From NCBI GenBank assembly GCA_031266805.1, contig JAISAH010000060.1:1-52903 (forward strand): a DNA stretch of 52,903 nucleotides. The letters are read 5' to 3'. The translations under genes and the position numbers were made by a program. The notes beneath the pieces were generated by a model that was not told the origin of the DNA, did no database searches, and saw only the letters and a list, made by a program, of their open reading frames with translations. The stretch is from Gracilibacteraceae bacterium (GTDB lineage Bacteria; Bacillota; Desulfitobacteriia; Desulfitobacteriales; Syntrophobotulaceae). Shown here in pieces: positions 42,304 through 51,137 of this stretch. Each line of letters begins with the position of its first letter. The stretch's first letter is position 1.

Positions 42304-43488
42304 GTGGCGCAGCGCATAGCGATTATCGGTTCTACTGGTTCTGTGGGAACGCAAACATTGGCGGTGGTCGCCGCCGCGGGCAGACGTCTCTCTGTCGGCG
42401 CGCTGGCCGCCGGGGCGGACGCGGCGGCGCTGGAGGAGCAAGTTCGGCGTTTTCGCCCGGAGCTGGCGGTTTTGGCGGATGAAGAAAAAGCGACCGAATT
42501 ACGGGCGCGTTTGCGTGATTTGCCTGTGCGCGTGGCCGCCGGGCGGACGGGGATTTTGGAAGCCGCCGCTCTCCGGGACGCAGATACGACCGTCATAGCC
42601 GTGAGCGGCTGCGCCGGTCTGGACCCGACGCTTGCGGCCATAGAGGCGGGAAAACGGGTAGCTATCGCGAACAAAGAAACTTTGGTCGCGGCCGGCGAGC
42701 TCGTCATGGCGGCGGTCAAACGCAAAAAAACGGCGCTGCTGCCCGTGGACAGCGAACATTCCGCTGTTTTTCAGGCCTTGCGCGCCGGGAGACGCTCAGA
42801 AGCGGCCCGGTTGATTCTTACCGCTTCCGGCGGCCCGTTCCTCGGTTGGAGCGCGGAGGCGCTGGAGAAAGTCACGCCGGCGGAAGCTTTGCGGCACCCG
42901 CGCTGGCGTATGGGGCCGAAAATCACCGTGGATTCGGCTACGATGATGAATAAAGCGCTGGAAGTGATCGAAGCCCATTTTCTTTTCGACATGCCTTATG
43001 AAAAAATCGCGGTGCTGATCCATCCGCAAAGCTTTGTCCATTCGATGGTGGAATTCGTTGACGGCTCCGTATTGGCGCAAGCCGGCGAGCCGGATATGCG
43101 TCTGCCTATCCAATACGCGCTCAGTTATCCGCGGCGCTGGCCGCTTCGGCCGCAGCCCGCGGACTCTCCGGCGGAGCGAACGCTTACGTTCGTTTCCCCG
43201 GAAAAATATGAGTTTCCGGCCCTGGCTTTGGGCCGGCGCTGCGCTTTGGCGGGCGGCACTGTTCCCGCTGTGATGAACGCGGCCAACGAAGTGTTCGTCC
43301 GGGCGTTTCTGGCCGGGGATCTCCAGTTCAGTCAAATCGTGCCGCTGACGGGCCGGGTGGCGGACGCGCATCGGGCGGGACCGGCGGACACGCCGGAAGC
43401 TGTGTTCCGGGCGGAGGATTGGGCGAGGCGGCGCGCGGAGACGGAATTGGCGGCGGTCGGGACGGCCGTTCGCTCGGAAGTCTGGTGA
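42304..43488 (+). CDS. dxr: 1-deoxy-D-xylulose 5-phosphate reductoisomerase
   Basis: A 394-residue enzyme that converts 1-deoxyxylulose 5-phosphate to methylerythritol 4-phosphate, the committed step of non-mevalonate isoprenoid synthesis, using NADPH. Motifs are complete: GSTGSVGTQT for NADPH, ANKETLV, LPVDSEHSAVFQ with the metal ligands, TASGGPF, HPRWRMGPKITVDSATMMNK and the flexible loop with LIHPQSFVHSMVEF. It starts at a GTG after CGGAGG. It lies seven bases before the M50 protease, the classical dxr-rseP order. Confidence 0.95.
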   Translation: MAQRIAIIGSTGSVGTQTLAVVAAAGRRLSVGALAAGADAAALEEQVRRFRPELAVLADEEKATELRARLRDLPVRVAAGRTGILEAAALRDADTTVIAVSGCAGLDPTLAAIEAGKRVAIANKETLVAAGELVMAAVKRKKTALLPVDSEHSAVFQALRAGRRSEAARLILTASGGPFLGWSAEALEKVTPAEALRHPRWRMGPKITVDSATMMNKALEVIEAHFLFDMPYEKIAVLIHPQSFVHSMVEFVDGSVLAQAGEPDMRLPIQYALSYPRRWPLRPQPADSPAERTLTFVSPEKYEFPALALGRRCALAGGTVPAVMNAANEVFVRAFLAGDLQFSQIVPLTGRVADAHRAGPADTPEAVFRAEDWARRRAETELAAVGTAVRSEVW

Positions 43489-43495
43489 GGAAAAT

Positions 43496-44605
43496 ATGAT
43501 CAACGCAATCATCGTTATACTTGTGCTGGGACTGATGATCCTGGCGCATGAATTCGGGCATTTTATCATGGGACGTCTGGCCGGCGTCCGCGTGTTGGAA
43601 TTTGCTTTCGGCATGGGTCCGCGTCTCGGCGGCGTGCGGAAAAACGGCACGGATTATTCTCTGCGCGCCTTGCCTTTCGGCGGCTATGTGCGTTTTTTGA
43701 GCCGCGAGGAAATAGCGCTGCGGCGGGCGGAAGCGGAAGAAAACGCGGAAGAAGGCGATGAAGAATACGAGAACGGGCGGGAGGATGAACCGGAATACCC
43801 GGAAAGCGAAAGCATGGAAAGCAAGGGTTTTTGGCAGAAATTCTCCATCTATGTCGCCGGCCCAGTTATGAACCTGTTGTTGGGCGCGCTGATTTTCATT
43901 CTGGCTTACGCCTTTTTCGGCGTGACGGCTTCCAGCGGGGAAAACGTGATCGGCGCGGTCATAGAAGATATGCCGGCGCAGGCGGCCGGTCTGGAGGCGG
44001 GAGACCGGGTGGTGGCGGTAAACGGCGCGCCGACCGCCGACTGGGAGTCCATGACGCGGGAGATCCGCGCCGAAAACCAGACCGTTCTCGTTCTCAGCAT
44101 AGAAAAAACCGACGGACAGACGCGGCAGATAGAACTGACGCCGGTACTGGACGACAGCGGCGGCTATCCGGTCATCGGCGTCACGGCTCAGGTTTTCCAG
44201 AAAAAAGTAGGCGTCTCTCAAGCCGTGCGTTACGGTCTGCTGCGCACTTGGGAGTTTACCGGGCTCCTGCTGGATTATATCGCGGGCATGCTTACCGGAC
44301 GGGAAAAAGTCGACCTCGGCGGGCCGGTGGCTATCGCGGGCATTATCAGCGAGGGAGCGGAAGCGGGCGCGACGACGCTGCTGCCGATCATGGCTATCCT
44401 CAGTCTCCAGTTCGGCGTGCTGAATTTGCTGCCGATCCCGGCTCTGGACGGCGGCCAGCTCGTGGTGCTGATTTTCGAGCGCGTGCGCGGGCGGGAACTG
44501 AGCCCGGAAAAGAAAGGCATAATCCAGCTGACGGGATTTGCCCTGCTGCTCGCCCTGATGATAGCCGTCACTTATGCGGATATTTTGCGCCTGTTTGGAG
44601 ATTAA
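43496..44605 (+). CDS. rseP: Site-2 intramembrane metalloprotease (RseP/RasP family)
   Basis: A 369-residue M50 protease. The zinc site HEFGH (18-22) lies in the first helix, and the third ligand region NLLPIPALDGGQL in a later helix. A single PDZ domain (about 150-230) is between. It cleaves membrane-bound substrates such as anti-sigma factors and signal peptides. Between the second strand and the second helix there is an unusually acidic insert (about 83-114, rich in Glu with EEGDEEYENGREDEPEYPE). The gene follows dxr closely and precedes the aminotransferase by 24 bases. Confidence 0.93.
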   Translation: MINAIIVILVLGLMILAHEFGHFIMGRLAGVRVLEFAFGMGPRLGGVRKNGTDYSLRALPFGGYVRFLSREEIALRRAEAEENAEEGDEEYENGREDEPEYPESESMESKGFWQKFSIYVAGPVMNLLLGALIFILAYAFFGVTASSGENVIGAVIEDMPAQAAGLEAGDRVVAVNGAPTADWESMTREIRAENQTVLVLSIEKTDGQTRQIELTPVLDDSGGYPVIGVTAQVFQKKVGVSQAVRYGLLRTWEFTGLLLDYIAGMLTGREKVDLGGPVAIAGIISEGAEAGATTLLPIMAILSLQFGVLNLLPIPALDGGQLVVLIFERVRGRELSPEKKGIIQLTGFALLLALMIAVTYADILRLFGD

Positions 44606-44629
44606 AGCGGCGAAAGGATGATCGTCATA

Positions 44630-45478
44630 ATGCCGGATTTGGCTTGGCTGGATGGGAAAATCATGCCCTTGACCGAGGCCCGGGTCAGTTTCCTGGATCA
44701 CGGTTATTTTTACGGTTACGGCGTTTACGAGGCGTGTAAAGCCTTTGCCGGCAAAATTTACGCGTTGGAAGAGCATCTGGCCCGGCTGGACAGAAGTCTT
44801 CGGGCCTTGCGCATCACGCCCGGCCGGAGCGGGGCGGAACTCGCGCGCGCGATGAAAGATCTCGCTGTCCAAAGCGGGTACGAAGCGGTGTTTTTATATC
44901 TGCAAATCACGCGGGGCGTAGGGAAACGGGGGGCGGCGGCGCCGGAAAACGGGCCGGTGATCACGATGTTCGCGACGGAACTGGAAACTATGACGCCCGC
45001 GGACTGGAACGCCGGCGTCGCGGTAATCACGCTGCCGGACGAGCGCTGGGCGCATCCGGATATCAAATCGCTCAACCTCCTGCCGAATATTCTGGCTAAG
45101 GAAAAAGCGCTGGAGAAGGGCGCGCAGGAAGCGATTTTTTATAACGAACGAAACATCGTCACCGAGGCCGCTTCCAGCAACGTATTCGCCGTTTTGCCCG
45201 GGGAACGGCTGGTGACGCCGCCGCTTGACGGGCGTATTCTGGAAGGGGTCTCCCGGCTCATGATTTTACGCCGGGCCCGGGAAAACGATATCCGGATCGA
45301 GGAAACATATTTTACGCGCGCCGAACTCGCGCAGGCCACGGAAATATTCATAACCGGCACAAGCGAGGAGATAATCCCGGTCACAGGGCTGGACGGCGCG
45401 CGGGTCGGCGGCGGAACGACCGGGCCGTGGACGCGCCGGTTGTATGACATTTATTTGCGGGCGGAATTCTTAAAATAA
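44630..45478 (+). CDS. Class IV PLP aminotransferase (branched-chain or D-amino-acid type)
   Basis: A 282-residue fold-type IV aminotransferase. FLDHGYFYGYGVYE is the N-terminal pattern. The PLP Lys is in HPDIKSLNLLPNILAK (K146). TEAASSNVFAV and EGVSR follow, with TGTSEEI near the end. The motifs fit D-alanine aminotransferase as well as branched-chain aminotransferase; substrate is not certain. The ATG at 44630 is preferred because AAAGGAT lies at a usable distance; an ATG four codons earlier would overlap that site. It lies between the protease and pheS. Confidence 0.85.
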   Translation: MPDLAWLDGKIMPLTEARVSFLDHGYFYGYGVYEACKAFAGKIYALEEHLARLDRSLRALRITPGRSGAELARAMKDLAVQSGYEAVFLYLQITRGVGKRGAAAPENGPVITMFATELETMTPADWNAGVAVITLPDERWAHPDIKSLNLLPNILAKEKALEKGAQEAIFYNERNIVTEAASSNVFAVLPGERLVTPPLDGRILEGVSRLMILRRARENDIRIEETYFTRAELAQATEIFITGTSEEIIPVTGLDGARVGGGTTGPWTRRLYDIYLRAEFLK

Positions 45479-45490
45479 GGAGACGGAGCA

Positions 45491-46513
45491 GTGCGGGAAC
45501 AATTGGAAAACACGCGGGTCGAGGCGCTGGAGTTCATTGCGGCGGCGGACAGCGAAGAAAGGCTGCAGGAGATCCGGGTGCGTCTCTTTGGCAAAAAAGG
45601 CGTCCTGACCCAGTTGATGAAACAGCTGGGAACCTTGCCGCCGGCGGAAAGGCCGCGGGCCGGCGGTCTGGCGCACGAGACGCGCGCCGCGCTGGAGGGC
45701 GCCTGGGAGGACAAAAACAGGGCTTTGCAGGCGGAAGCGCTCACGGCGCGGCTGCGGCAGGAAACCGTTGACGTCACTTTGCCGGGAACGGCGCTGCCGG
45801 CCGGACATCGGCACCCGCTGAACACAGTCGTCACCGACATTGAGAATATTTTTCTCGGCATGGGTTTTTCCATCGCCGAAGGTCCGGAAATCGAGACGGA
45901 TTACTATAATTTTGAAGCCTTGAATTTGCCGCCGGATCACCCGGCTCGCGATATGCAGGACAGTTTTTATATCACGGAAGAATTTTTGCTGCGCTCACAG
46001 ACCTCGCCGGTGCAGATCCGCACGATGGAAAACATGTGTCCGCGCCTGCCCGTTAAAATCATAGCGCCGGGCAAGGTGTACCGCAACGACGACGACGCGA
46101 CTCATTCCCCCATGTTTCATCAGGTCGAAGGGCTGCTGGTGGACAAGGGCGCGCGCATGTCCGACCTGAAAGGAGTGCTGCTGCAGTTCATCAGGGAAAT
46201 GTTCGGCCCGGAGCGCGAAATACGGATGCGTCCCAGCTTTTTCCCTTTTACGGAACCGAGCGCGGAAATAGACGTCTCCTGTATGTTCTGCGGCGGCGAC
46301 GGCTGCCGGCTCTGCAAAGGAACGGGCTGGATAGAGATTCTCGGCTCCGGCATGGTGCATCCGCGGGTGCTGACGATGGGCGGCTACGACCCGGGCGCCG
46401 TGACGGGATTCGCTTTCGGCGTCGGCGTCGAACGGGTGGCGATGCTGAAATACGGTATAGACGACATGCGCCTTTTATTCGATAACGATATAAGGTTTTT
46501 GCGCCAGTTTTAA
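45491..46513 (+). CDS. pheS: Phenylalanyl-tRNA synthetase alpha subunit
   Basis: A 340-residue alpha subunit with the N-terminal coiled coil ([17 protein letters not shown]), class II motif 2 ([20 protein letters not shown]) and motif 3 ([20 protein letters not shown]). It forms an alpha2beta2 enzyme with PheT and holds the active site. It starts at a GTG after AAGGAG. No T-box leader is visible, and the short 12-base gap to the aminotransferase gene argues that it is transcribed from upstream. Confidence 0.96.
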   Translation: MREQLENTRVEALEFIAAADSEERLQEIRVRLFGKKGVLTQLMKQLGTLPPAERPRAGGLAHETRAALEGAWEDKNRALQAEALTARLRQETVDVTLPGTALPAGHRHPLNTVVTDIENIFLGMGFSIAEGPEIETDYYNFEALNLPPDHPARDMQDSFYITEEFLLRSQTSPVQIRTMENMCPRLPVKIIAPGKVYRNDDDATHSPMFHQVEGLLVDKGARMSDLKGVLLQFIREMFGPEREIRMRPSFFPFTEPSAEIDVSCMFCGGDGCRLCKGTGWIEILGSGMVHPRVLTMGGYDPGAVTGFAFGVGVERVAMLKYGIDDMRLLFDNDIRFLRQF

Positions 46514-46530
46514 CATAAGGAGAGAGAAAC

Positions 46531-48597
46531 GTGCGCGTTAGCAAAGAATGGCTGAGTGAATTCATCGAGCTGCGGGAAACCGGCGCGGAGCTGGCGGAGC
46601 TGTTTACGGCGGCCGGCGTGGAAGTGGCGGGCGTGGAGACGGCGGCGGCGGAAGAATGCGGCGGCCCGGGCGACGAGATACTTGACTTGGAATTATACCC
46701 CAATCGTCCCGACTGTCTGTGTATGGCAGGCATAGCCAGGGAAGCCGGCGCTCTGCTCGGCCGGCGTCCGGCGCTGAGCGGCTGGGCGAACGGCGAGGAA
46801 AAAATCTGGCCGGCGAGCCGGCAGCGCGTGGTGGTGGACGCGCCGGAACTCTGTCTGCGTTACGCCGGTCTCGTGACGGAAAACGCCGCGATAGCCCCGT
46901 CTCCCGCCTGGATGCGGAACCGCCTGTCGAAGGCTGGTGTGCGCCCGATTAACAATGTGGTCGATATCACGAATTATTGTATGCTGGAACTCGGCCAGCC
47001 GCTGCACGCTTTTGACGCCGATAAAGTGCGGGGGGATATTCATGTGCGTCTGGCGAGGCAGGGAGAAACCATCATAACTTTGGATGGGATCACGCGCGCT
47101 CTGGCGCCGGATATGCTGGTCATAGCCGACGACAGCGGGCCGGTCGCCATCGCGGGTGTTATGGGCGGACTGGCGACCGAAATAACGCCGGCGACGAAGA
47201 ACATTTTTTTCGAGTCGGCGCATTTTCTCGGCGCCAGTGTCCGGCGCGCCAGCCGTCGTCTGGGACTGCGCTCCGAATCCTCCGGCCGCTTTGAAAAAGG
47301 GGTGGATCCCCATCTCTGTCTGGCGGCGCTGGGGCGGGTAGCGGAACTGATGTCCGAACTCGCCGCCGGCCGGCCGGCCGCTCTAACGGAATACAAGGGC
47401 GAACTGCCCCCGCCCCGGCGCGTTACCCTGACTGAAGGCCGACTGGCGCTCGTTACAGGCGCTAGGTACGCGAAAACGGAAATAGCACGGGTGCTACGCG
47501 ATCTGGATTTTGCTTACACGGAAGCGGAGGGAATTTTTACGGTGGAAATTCCCTTTTATCGCCAGGATTTACACATTGAGGAAGATTTGATAGAGGAAAT
47601 AGCCCGAATAATCGGGTATGACCGCATACCGACCACTTTACCCCAAGGGGAAACGACGGTCGGGCGCCGTTCGCCGCGGCAGGATTTTCGCCTTCTCGTG
47701 CGCGATACGCTGACGCGGAGCGGGTTTTGCGAAGCGATCACTTATTCTTTTGTCAATCCCCAGCAGGACGCGCTGTGGGGCGGTAAACGGCGGATAGCGT
47801 TGCGCAATCCCCTGCGCGACGAATTGAGCGTCATGCGCACCTCGATCCTGCCGGGGCTCTTGGAAGCGGGCGCCCGCAACGCGGCCCGGCGCAACACGGA
47901 TTGGCTGTTGTTTGAAATGGGCAGCGTCTATCTGACGGAGGAGGACGATTTGCGTGAGCCGCCGCTGGAAGCGCCGCGCTTGGCCGGCGTCCTGCTGGGG
48001 GAAAGCGGGCGGCACTGGCGGGAAGCGCCCGGCGCTTATGATTTTTTTTATGGCAAAGGCGTGCTGGAAGCTCTCGCGCGCGCTTGCCGCGTGGTTTTTC
48101 ACTACGAGCGTCTGACGGAGGCGCGGTACGCGGATCTGCTCCATCCGGGCCGGGCGGCGCTTGTGCGCGTGGAGGGCGAGCGGCTGGGCGTGCTGGGAGA
48201 ACTGCATCCGAACCAGAATACTTGGGGAGGAGCGCGGCCGGTCGTGTTTGAACTGGATCTGGACGCGCTGTACCGGCACGCGAGCCGAAAAATCACAGCG
48301 GCGGGATATCCGCGCTTCCCCGGAATGTCACGGGATTTGGCCGTCGTGGTCGCGGAAGAGGTGGCGGCGGCGGATATTTTACGGAGGATCCGGGAACTGG
48401 GCGGCGATTTGCTGCGGGAGGCCGGAGTCTTTGACCTGTACCGCGGCGCGCCTGTGCCGCCCGGACGCAAAAGTCTGGCCTTTCATCTTTATTATCAATC
48501 GCCGGAACGGACGCTGACCGAGGAGGAAGCCGGCGCCATGACCGCGGAAATATTGATGGAAGTCGAGCGGGAATTCGGCGCCGCCAGGCGCCAATGA
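46531..48597 (+). CDS. pheT: Phenylalanyl-tRNA synthetase beta subunit lacking the N-terminal tRNA-binding domain
   Basis: A 688-residue beta subunit; typical bacterial PheT is about 790-810. The first 45 residues match the family start (MRVSKEWLSEFIEL... GVEVAGVE). The sequence then goes directly to DEILDLELYPNRPDCLCMAG, which normally follows the OB-fold (EMAP/Trbp111-like) tRNA-binding domain. About 100-110 residues that should lie between are absent. The B3/B4 editing region (KAGVRPINNVVDITNY, ETIITLDGI), B5 (EEIARIIGYDRIPTTLP) and the C-terminal anticodon-binding domain (PRFPGMSRDLAVVV) are present. The GTG start follows AAGGAGAG. The stop overlaps the U32 gene by four bases. Confidence 0.93.
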   Translation: MRVSKEWLSEFIELRETGAELAELFTAAGVEVAGVETAAAEECGGPGDEILDLELYPNRPDCLCMAGIAREAGALLGRRPALSGWANGEEKIWPASRQRVVVDAPELCLRYAGLVTENAAIAPSPAWMRNRLSKAGVRPINNVVDITNYCMLELGQPLHAFDADKVRGDIHVRLARQGETIITLDGITRALAPDMLVIADDSGPVAIAGVMGGLATEITPATKNIFFESAHFLGASVRRASRRLGLRSESSGRFEKGVDPHLCLAALGRVAELMSELAAGRPAALTEYKGELPPPRRVTLTEGRLALVTGARYAKTEIARVLRDLDFAYTEAEGIFTVEIPFYRQDLHIEEDLIEEIARIIGYDRIPTTLPQGETTVGRRSPRQDFRLLVRDTLTRSGFCEAITYSFVNPQQDALWGGKRRIALRNPLRDELSVMRTSILPGLLEAGARNAARRNTDWLLFEMGSVYLTEEDDLREPPLEAPRLAGVLLGESGRHWREAPGAYDFFYGKGVLEALARACRVVFHYERLTEARYADLLHPGRAALVRVEGERLGVLGELHPNQNTWGGARPVVFELDLDALYRHASRKITAAGYPRFPGMSRDLAVVVAEEVAAADILRRIRELGGDLLREAGVFDLYRGAPVPPGRKSLAFHLYYQSPERTLTEEEAGAMTAEILMEVEREFGAARRQ

Positions 48598-51080
48598 GCG
48601 AAAACCGCGTGGAACTTCTGGCGCCGGCCGGCAGCGAGGAAGCGTTGCGGGCGGCGATCGCTGGCGGCGCGGACGCCGTGTATCTCGGGGGGCAGGCTTT
48701 TAACGCCAGAGCGGGAGCGGATAATTTCACCGACGCCGGGCTGGCGGCGGCGGTGCGTTACGCGCATGACCGCCGGGCGCGCGTTTATGTGACCATGAAT
48801 ATTTTGCTGGCGGAGGAGGAAACGGACGCTTTCGCCGCTTTCGCCCGGCGGGTCTACGCCGCCGGGGCCGACGCGGTCATCGTCCAGGATATGGGAGCGA
48901 TCAGCCTTTTGCGCGCTTTGCTGCCGGATCTGCCTGTCCACGCCAGCACCCAGGCGACTTTGACCGGCGGGGGCGGGGCGCGGCTGCTGGCGGATATGGG
49001 GGTGACGCGGGCTATTTTGGCCCGGGAGGTTTCCTTGGCCGAGATAAAAGAGACGCGGGCGGAGACGGACATGGAGCTGGAGGTTTTTGCCCATGGCGCT
49101 CTCTGCGTCTGCTATTCCGGCCAATGTTTGTTTTCCAGTTATATCGGGGCGCGCAGCGGCAACCGCGGCCGCTGCGCGCAGCCCTGCCGCCTGCCTTACG
49201 CGCTGGAGGACGAAGGAGGCCGAGATCTGCTGGCCGGCCAAAAGACGGGCAATCATCTTTTAAGCACCCGCGATCTGAATATGCTGGAACATTTGCCAGC
49301 GCTGGCCGCGGCCGGGGTCAGCGCCTTGAAAATTGAAGGGCGGATGAAAAGGCCGGAATATGTGGCGACCGTGACGCGCGTTTACCGCAAGGCTCTGGAC
49401 GGGGAAACGCTGACGGCGGAAGACCGCCGCGGTCTGGAACAGATTTTCAACCGGGAATTTACGACCGGTTATTATTTTGGCGGCGGCGGGCGGGAGATCA
49501 TGAGCTGGCAGCGGCCCAACAACCGGGGAACGCGGTTGGGCCGCGTGACGGACTGCGCGCGGGGAAGGCTCGGTCTGAGGCTTGAGACTTCGCTGGCTCC
49601 CGGCGACGGGATCGAAGTTTGGACGGGGCGGGGACGGGACGGGGCGACGGTCCGCGTTTTATTTGACGCGGAAGGGCGGGAACTCGCGGCGGCGCAGGCG
49701 GGCATGACCGTTTGGCTGCCTTTTGCCGGGCAGGCCGGAGTGGGCGACCGGGCGTTCAAAACCGCGGACGCCGCGCTGCTGCGGGAGGCGCGTCTCTCGT
49801 TTCGAGCGGGAGCGGCGGCGCGGCCGCGCTCTCTTTTTATGAGCGTGAGCGGGGGCGCCGGGGAGAGACTGCGTTTGACCGCTGCGGAAGAAGGCGGCGT
49901 GACCGCCGAGGTTTTTTCCCTCTCTCCGGCTGTCCCCGCCCGCAATCGGCCGCTGACGCCGGAGTATCTGCGCCGGCAGTTGGGCCGTCTGGGTGATACG
50001 CCTTTCGCCTTGGCCGGCCTGACGGCGCGGCTGGACGGCGATATAATCATCCCGGTCAGCGAGCTGAATGAGATGCGGCGGGCCGTCACGGCCCGATTGC
50101 TGGCGGCGGAGGCCCGCCCGGCAGTCGGCGCGGATGAGGCGGCGCGCCGGCTGGATACTTGGCGGCGCGGCGCGGGGGATTCCCCCGCCGCGGATTGGCC
50201 GCCGGAGGGCGTCGGCGCTCTGGTGGCCAACGCCGCCCTGGTGCGCCCGCTGGCGCGGCAGGGGCTGCGCCGCCTGATTTTAAGCGGGGAATGGCGGCGC
50301 TTTCCGGCCTGCGGGCCGGAAAGTTTGCGGGAGCTGAGCGTCTGGTGCCGGGAGCGTGACATTGATTTTGTCTGGCGCTTGCCGCGGATCATCCACGCCG
50401 GTGAAGCGGCGGCCCTGCGTCGCCGGCTGGCGGCGATGGCCGTCTGGCCGGAACGGCCGGCGATTATGGCCGCCGGTTGGGAGGGGCTTGCCGCGCTGCG
50501 GGAGACGGATCCGGATTGGCCCTGGGAAAGCGATCATTCTTTGCCGGTTTTCAATAACGGCGCCCTGCGTCTCCTGCTGAAAATGGGCGCTCGGCGCGTC
50601 GCCCTCTCCCCGGAACTGAATCTGCAACAGATAGAGCGGCTCGCGCCGCTGGGCCGAACGGAGGCCGTCGTTTTCGGCGATATGGAGATGATGGTGACGC
50701 GCGTTTGCTTGCCGGCCGCGGCGCTGGGCTGCGGGGAAACCGGGGAGAGGGCGGAAGCGGGCCGCGTCTGCGCCGGCGGCTTATATTTGCGGGACCGTTT
50801 GGGATTTCGCTTTCCGCTGGAAACCGACCGCTCCTGTCGTATGCATCTGTTCAACAGCCGCCGCCTGCATCTGACCTCCGGCCTGCGGGAACTGACGGCG
50901 GCCGGCGTTGCCGGCGTTCGGCTGGATCTCATCCGCGCCACTGCCGCTCAGGCCGCACGGGCGGCGGCCTATTATCTGGAAGCCTGGGAGCGGCCGCCGG
51001 GAGCGGCGCTGGCCGCCGGGCTGGCGGCCGCTTTCCCCGAAGGATTTACTAAAGGACATTTTTATCGCGGCGTGCTGTAA
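48594..51080 (+). CDS. U32 peptidase-family protein with DUF3656 region
   Basis: An 828-residue U32-family protein. The N-terminal half is the peptidase U32 region, with ELLAPAGSEEALRAAIAGGADAVYLGG (written in part), QDMGAISLLR, ALCVCYSGQCLFSS and the signature GRCAQPCRLPY (Cys ligands). A long C-terminal half fits DUF3656-type extensions. Although named collagenase-like, characterised relatives such as RlhA and TrhP modify RNA by hydroxylation, so proteolysis should not be assumed. It starts in an ATGA overlap with pheT, which supports a tie to translation. Confidence 0.88.
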   Translation: MSENRVELLAPAGSEEALRAAIAGGADAVYLGGQAFNARAGADNFTDAGLAAAVRYAHDRRARVYVTMNILLAEEETDAFAAFARRVYAAGADAVIVQDMGAISLLRALLPDLPVHASTQATLTGGGGARLLADMGVTRAILAREVSLAEIKETRAETDMELEVFAHGALCVCYSGQCLFSSYIGARSGNRGRCAQPCRLPYALEDEGGRDLLAGQKTGNHLLSTRDLNMLEHLPALAAAGVSALKIEGRMKRPEYVATVTRVYRKALDGETLTAEDRRGLEQIFNREFTTGYYFGGGGREIMSWQRPNNRGTRLGRVTDCARGRLGLRLETSLAPGDGIEVWTGRGRDGATVRVLFDAEGRELAAAQAGMTVWLPFAGQAGVGDRAFKTADAALLREARLSFRAGAAARPRSLFMSVSGGAGERLRLTAAEEGGVTAEVFSLSPAVPARNRPLTPEYLRRQLGRLGDTPFALAGLTARLDGDIIIPVSELNEMRRAVTARLLAAEARPAVGADEAARRLDTWRRGAGDSPAADWPPEGVGALVANAALVRPLARQGLRRLILSGEWRRFPACGPESLRELSVWCRERDIDFVWRLPRIIHAGEAAALRRRLAAMAVWPERPAIMAAGWEGLAALRETDPDWPWESDHSLPVFNNGALRLLLKMGARRVALSPELNLQQIERLAPLGRTEAVVFGDMEMMVTRVCLPAAALGCGETGERAEAGRVCAGGLYLRDRLGFRFPLETDRSCRMHLFNSRRLHLTSGLRELTAAGVAGVRLDLIRATAAQAARAAAYYLEAWERPPGAALAAGLAAAFPEGFTKGHFYRGVL

Positions 51081-51094
51081 TTTTTCACCTCCGA

Positions 51095-51122
51095 TTTACG
51101 TCATTATAGTAAAGGGTATTAT
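51095..51122 (+). promoter_or_regulatory. Possible weak promoter before the yifB-like gene
   Basis: TTTACG and TATTAT are 16 bases apart, 15 bases before the ATG, so the leader would be very short. Confidence is low. Confidence 0.3.
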
Positions 51123-51137
51123 TCGGAGGCTGATCAT

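Noticed and set aside
45479-45490. T-box leader before pheS
   Set aside because: The gap to the upstream gene is only 12 bases, with no room for a T-box.
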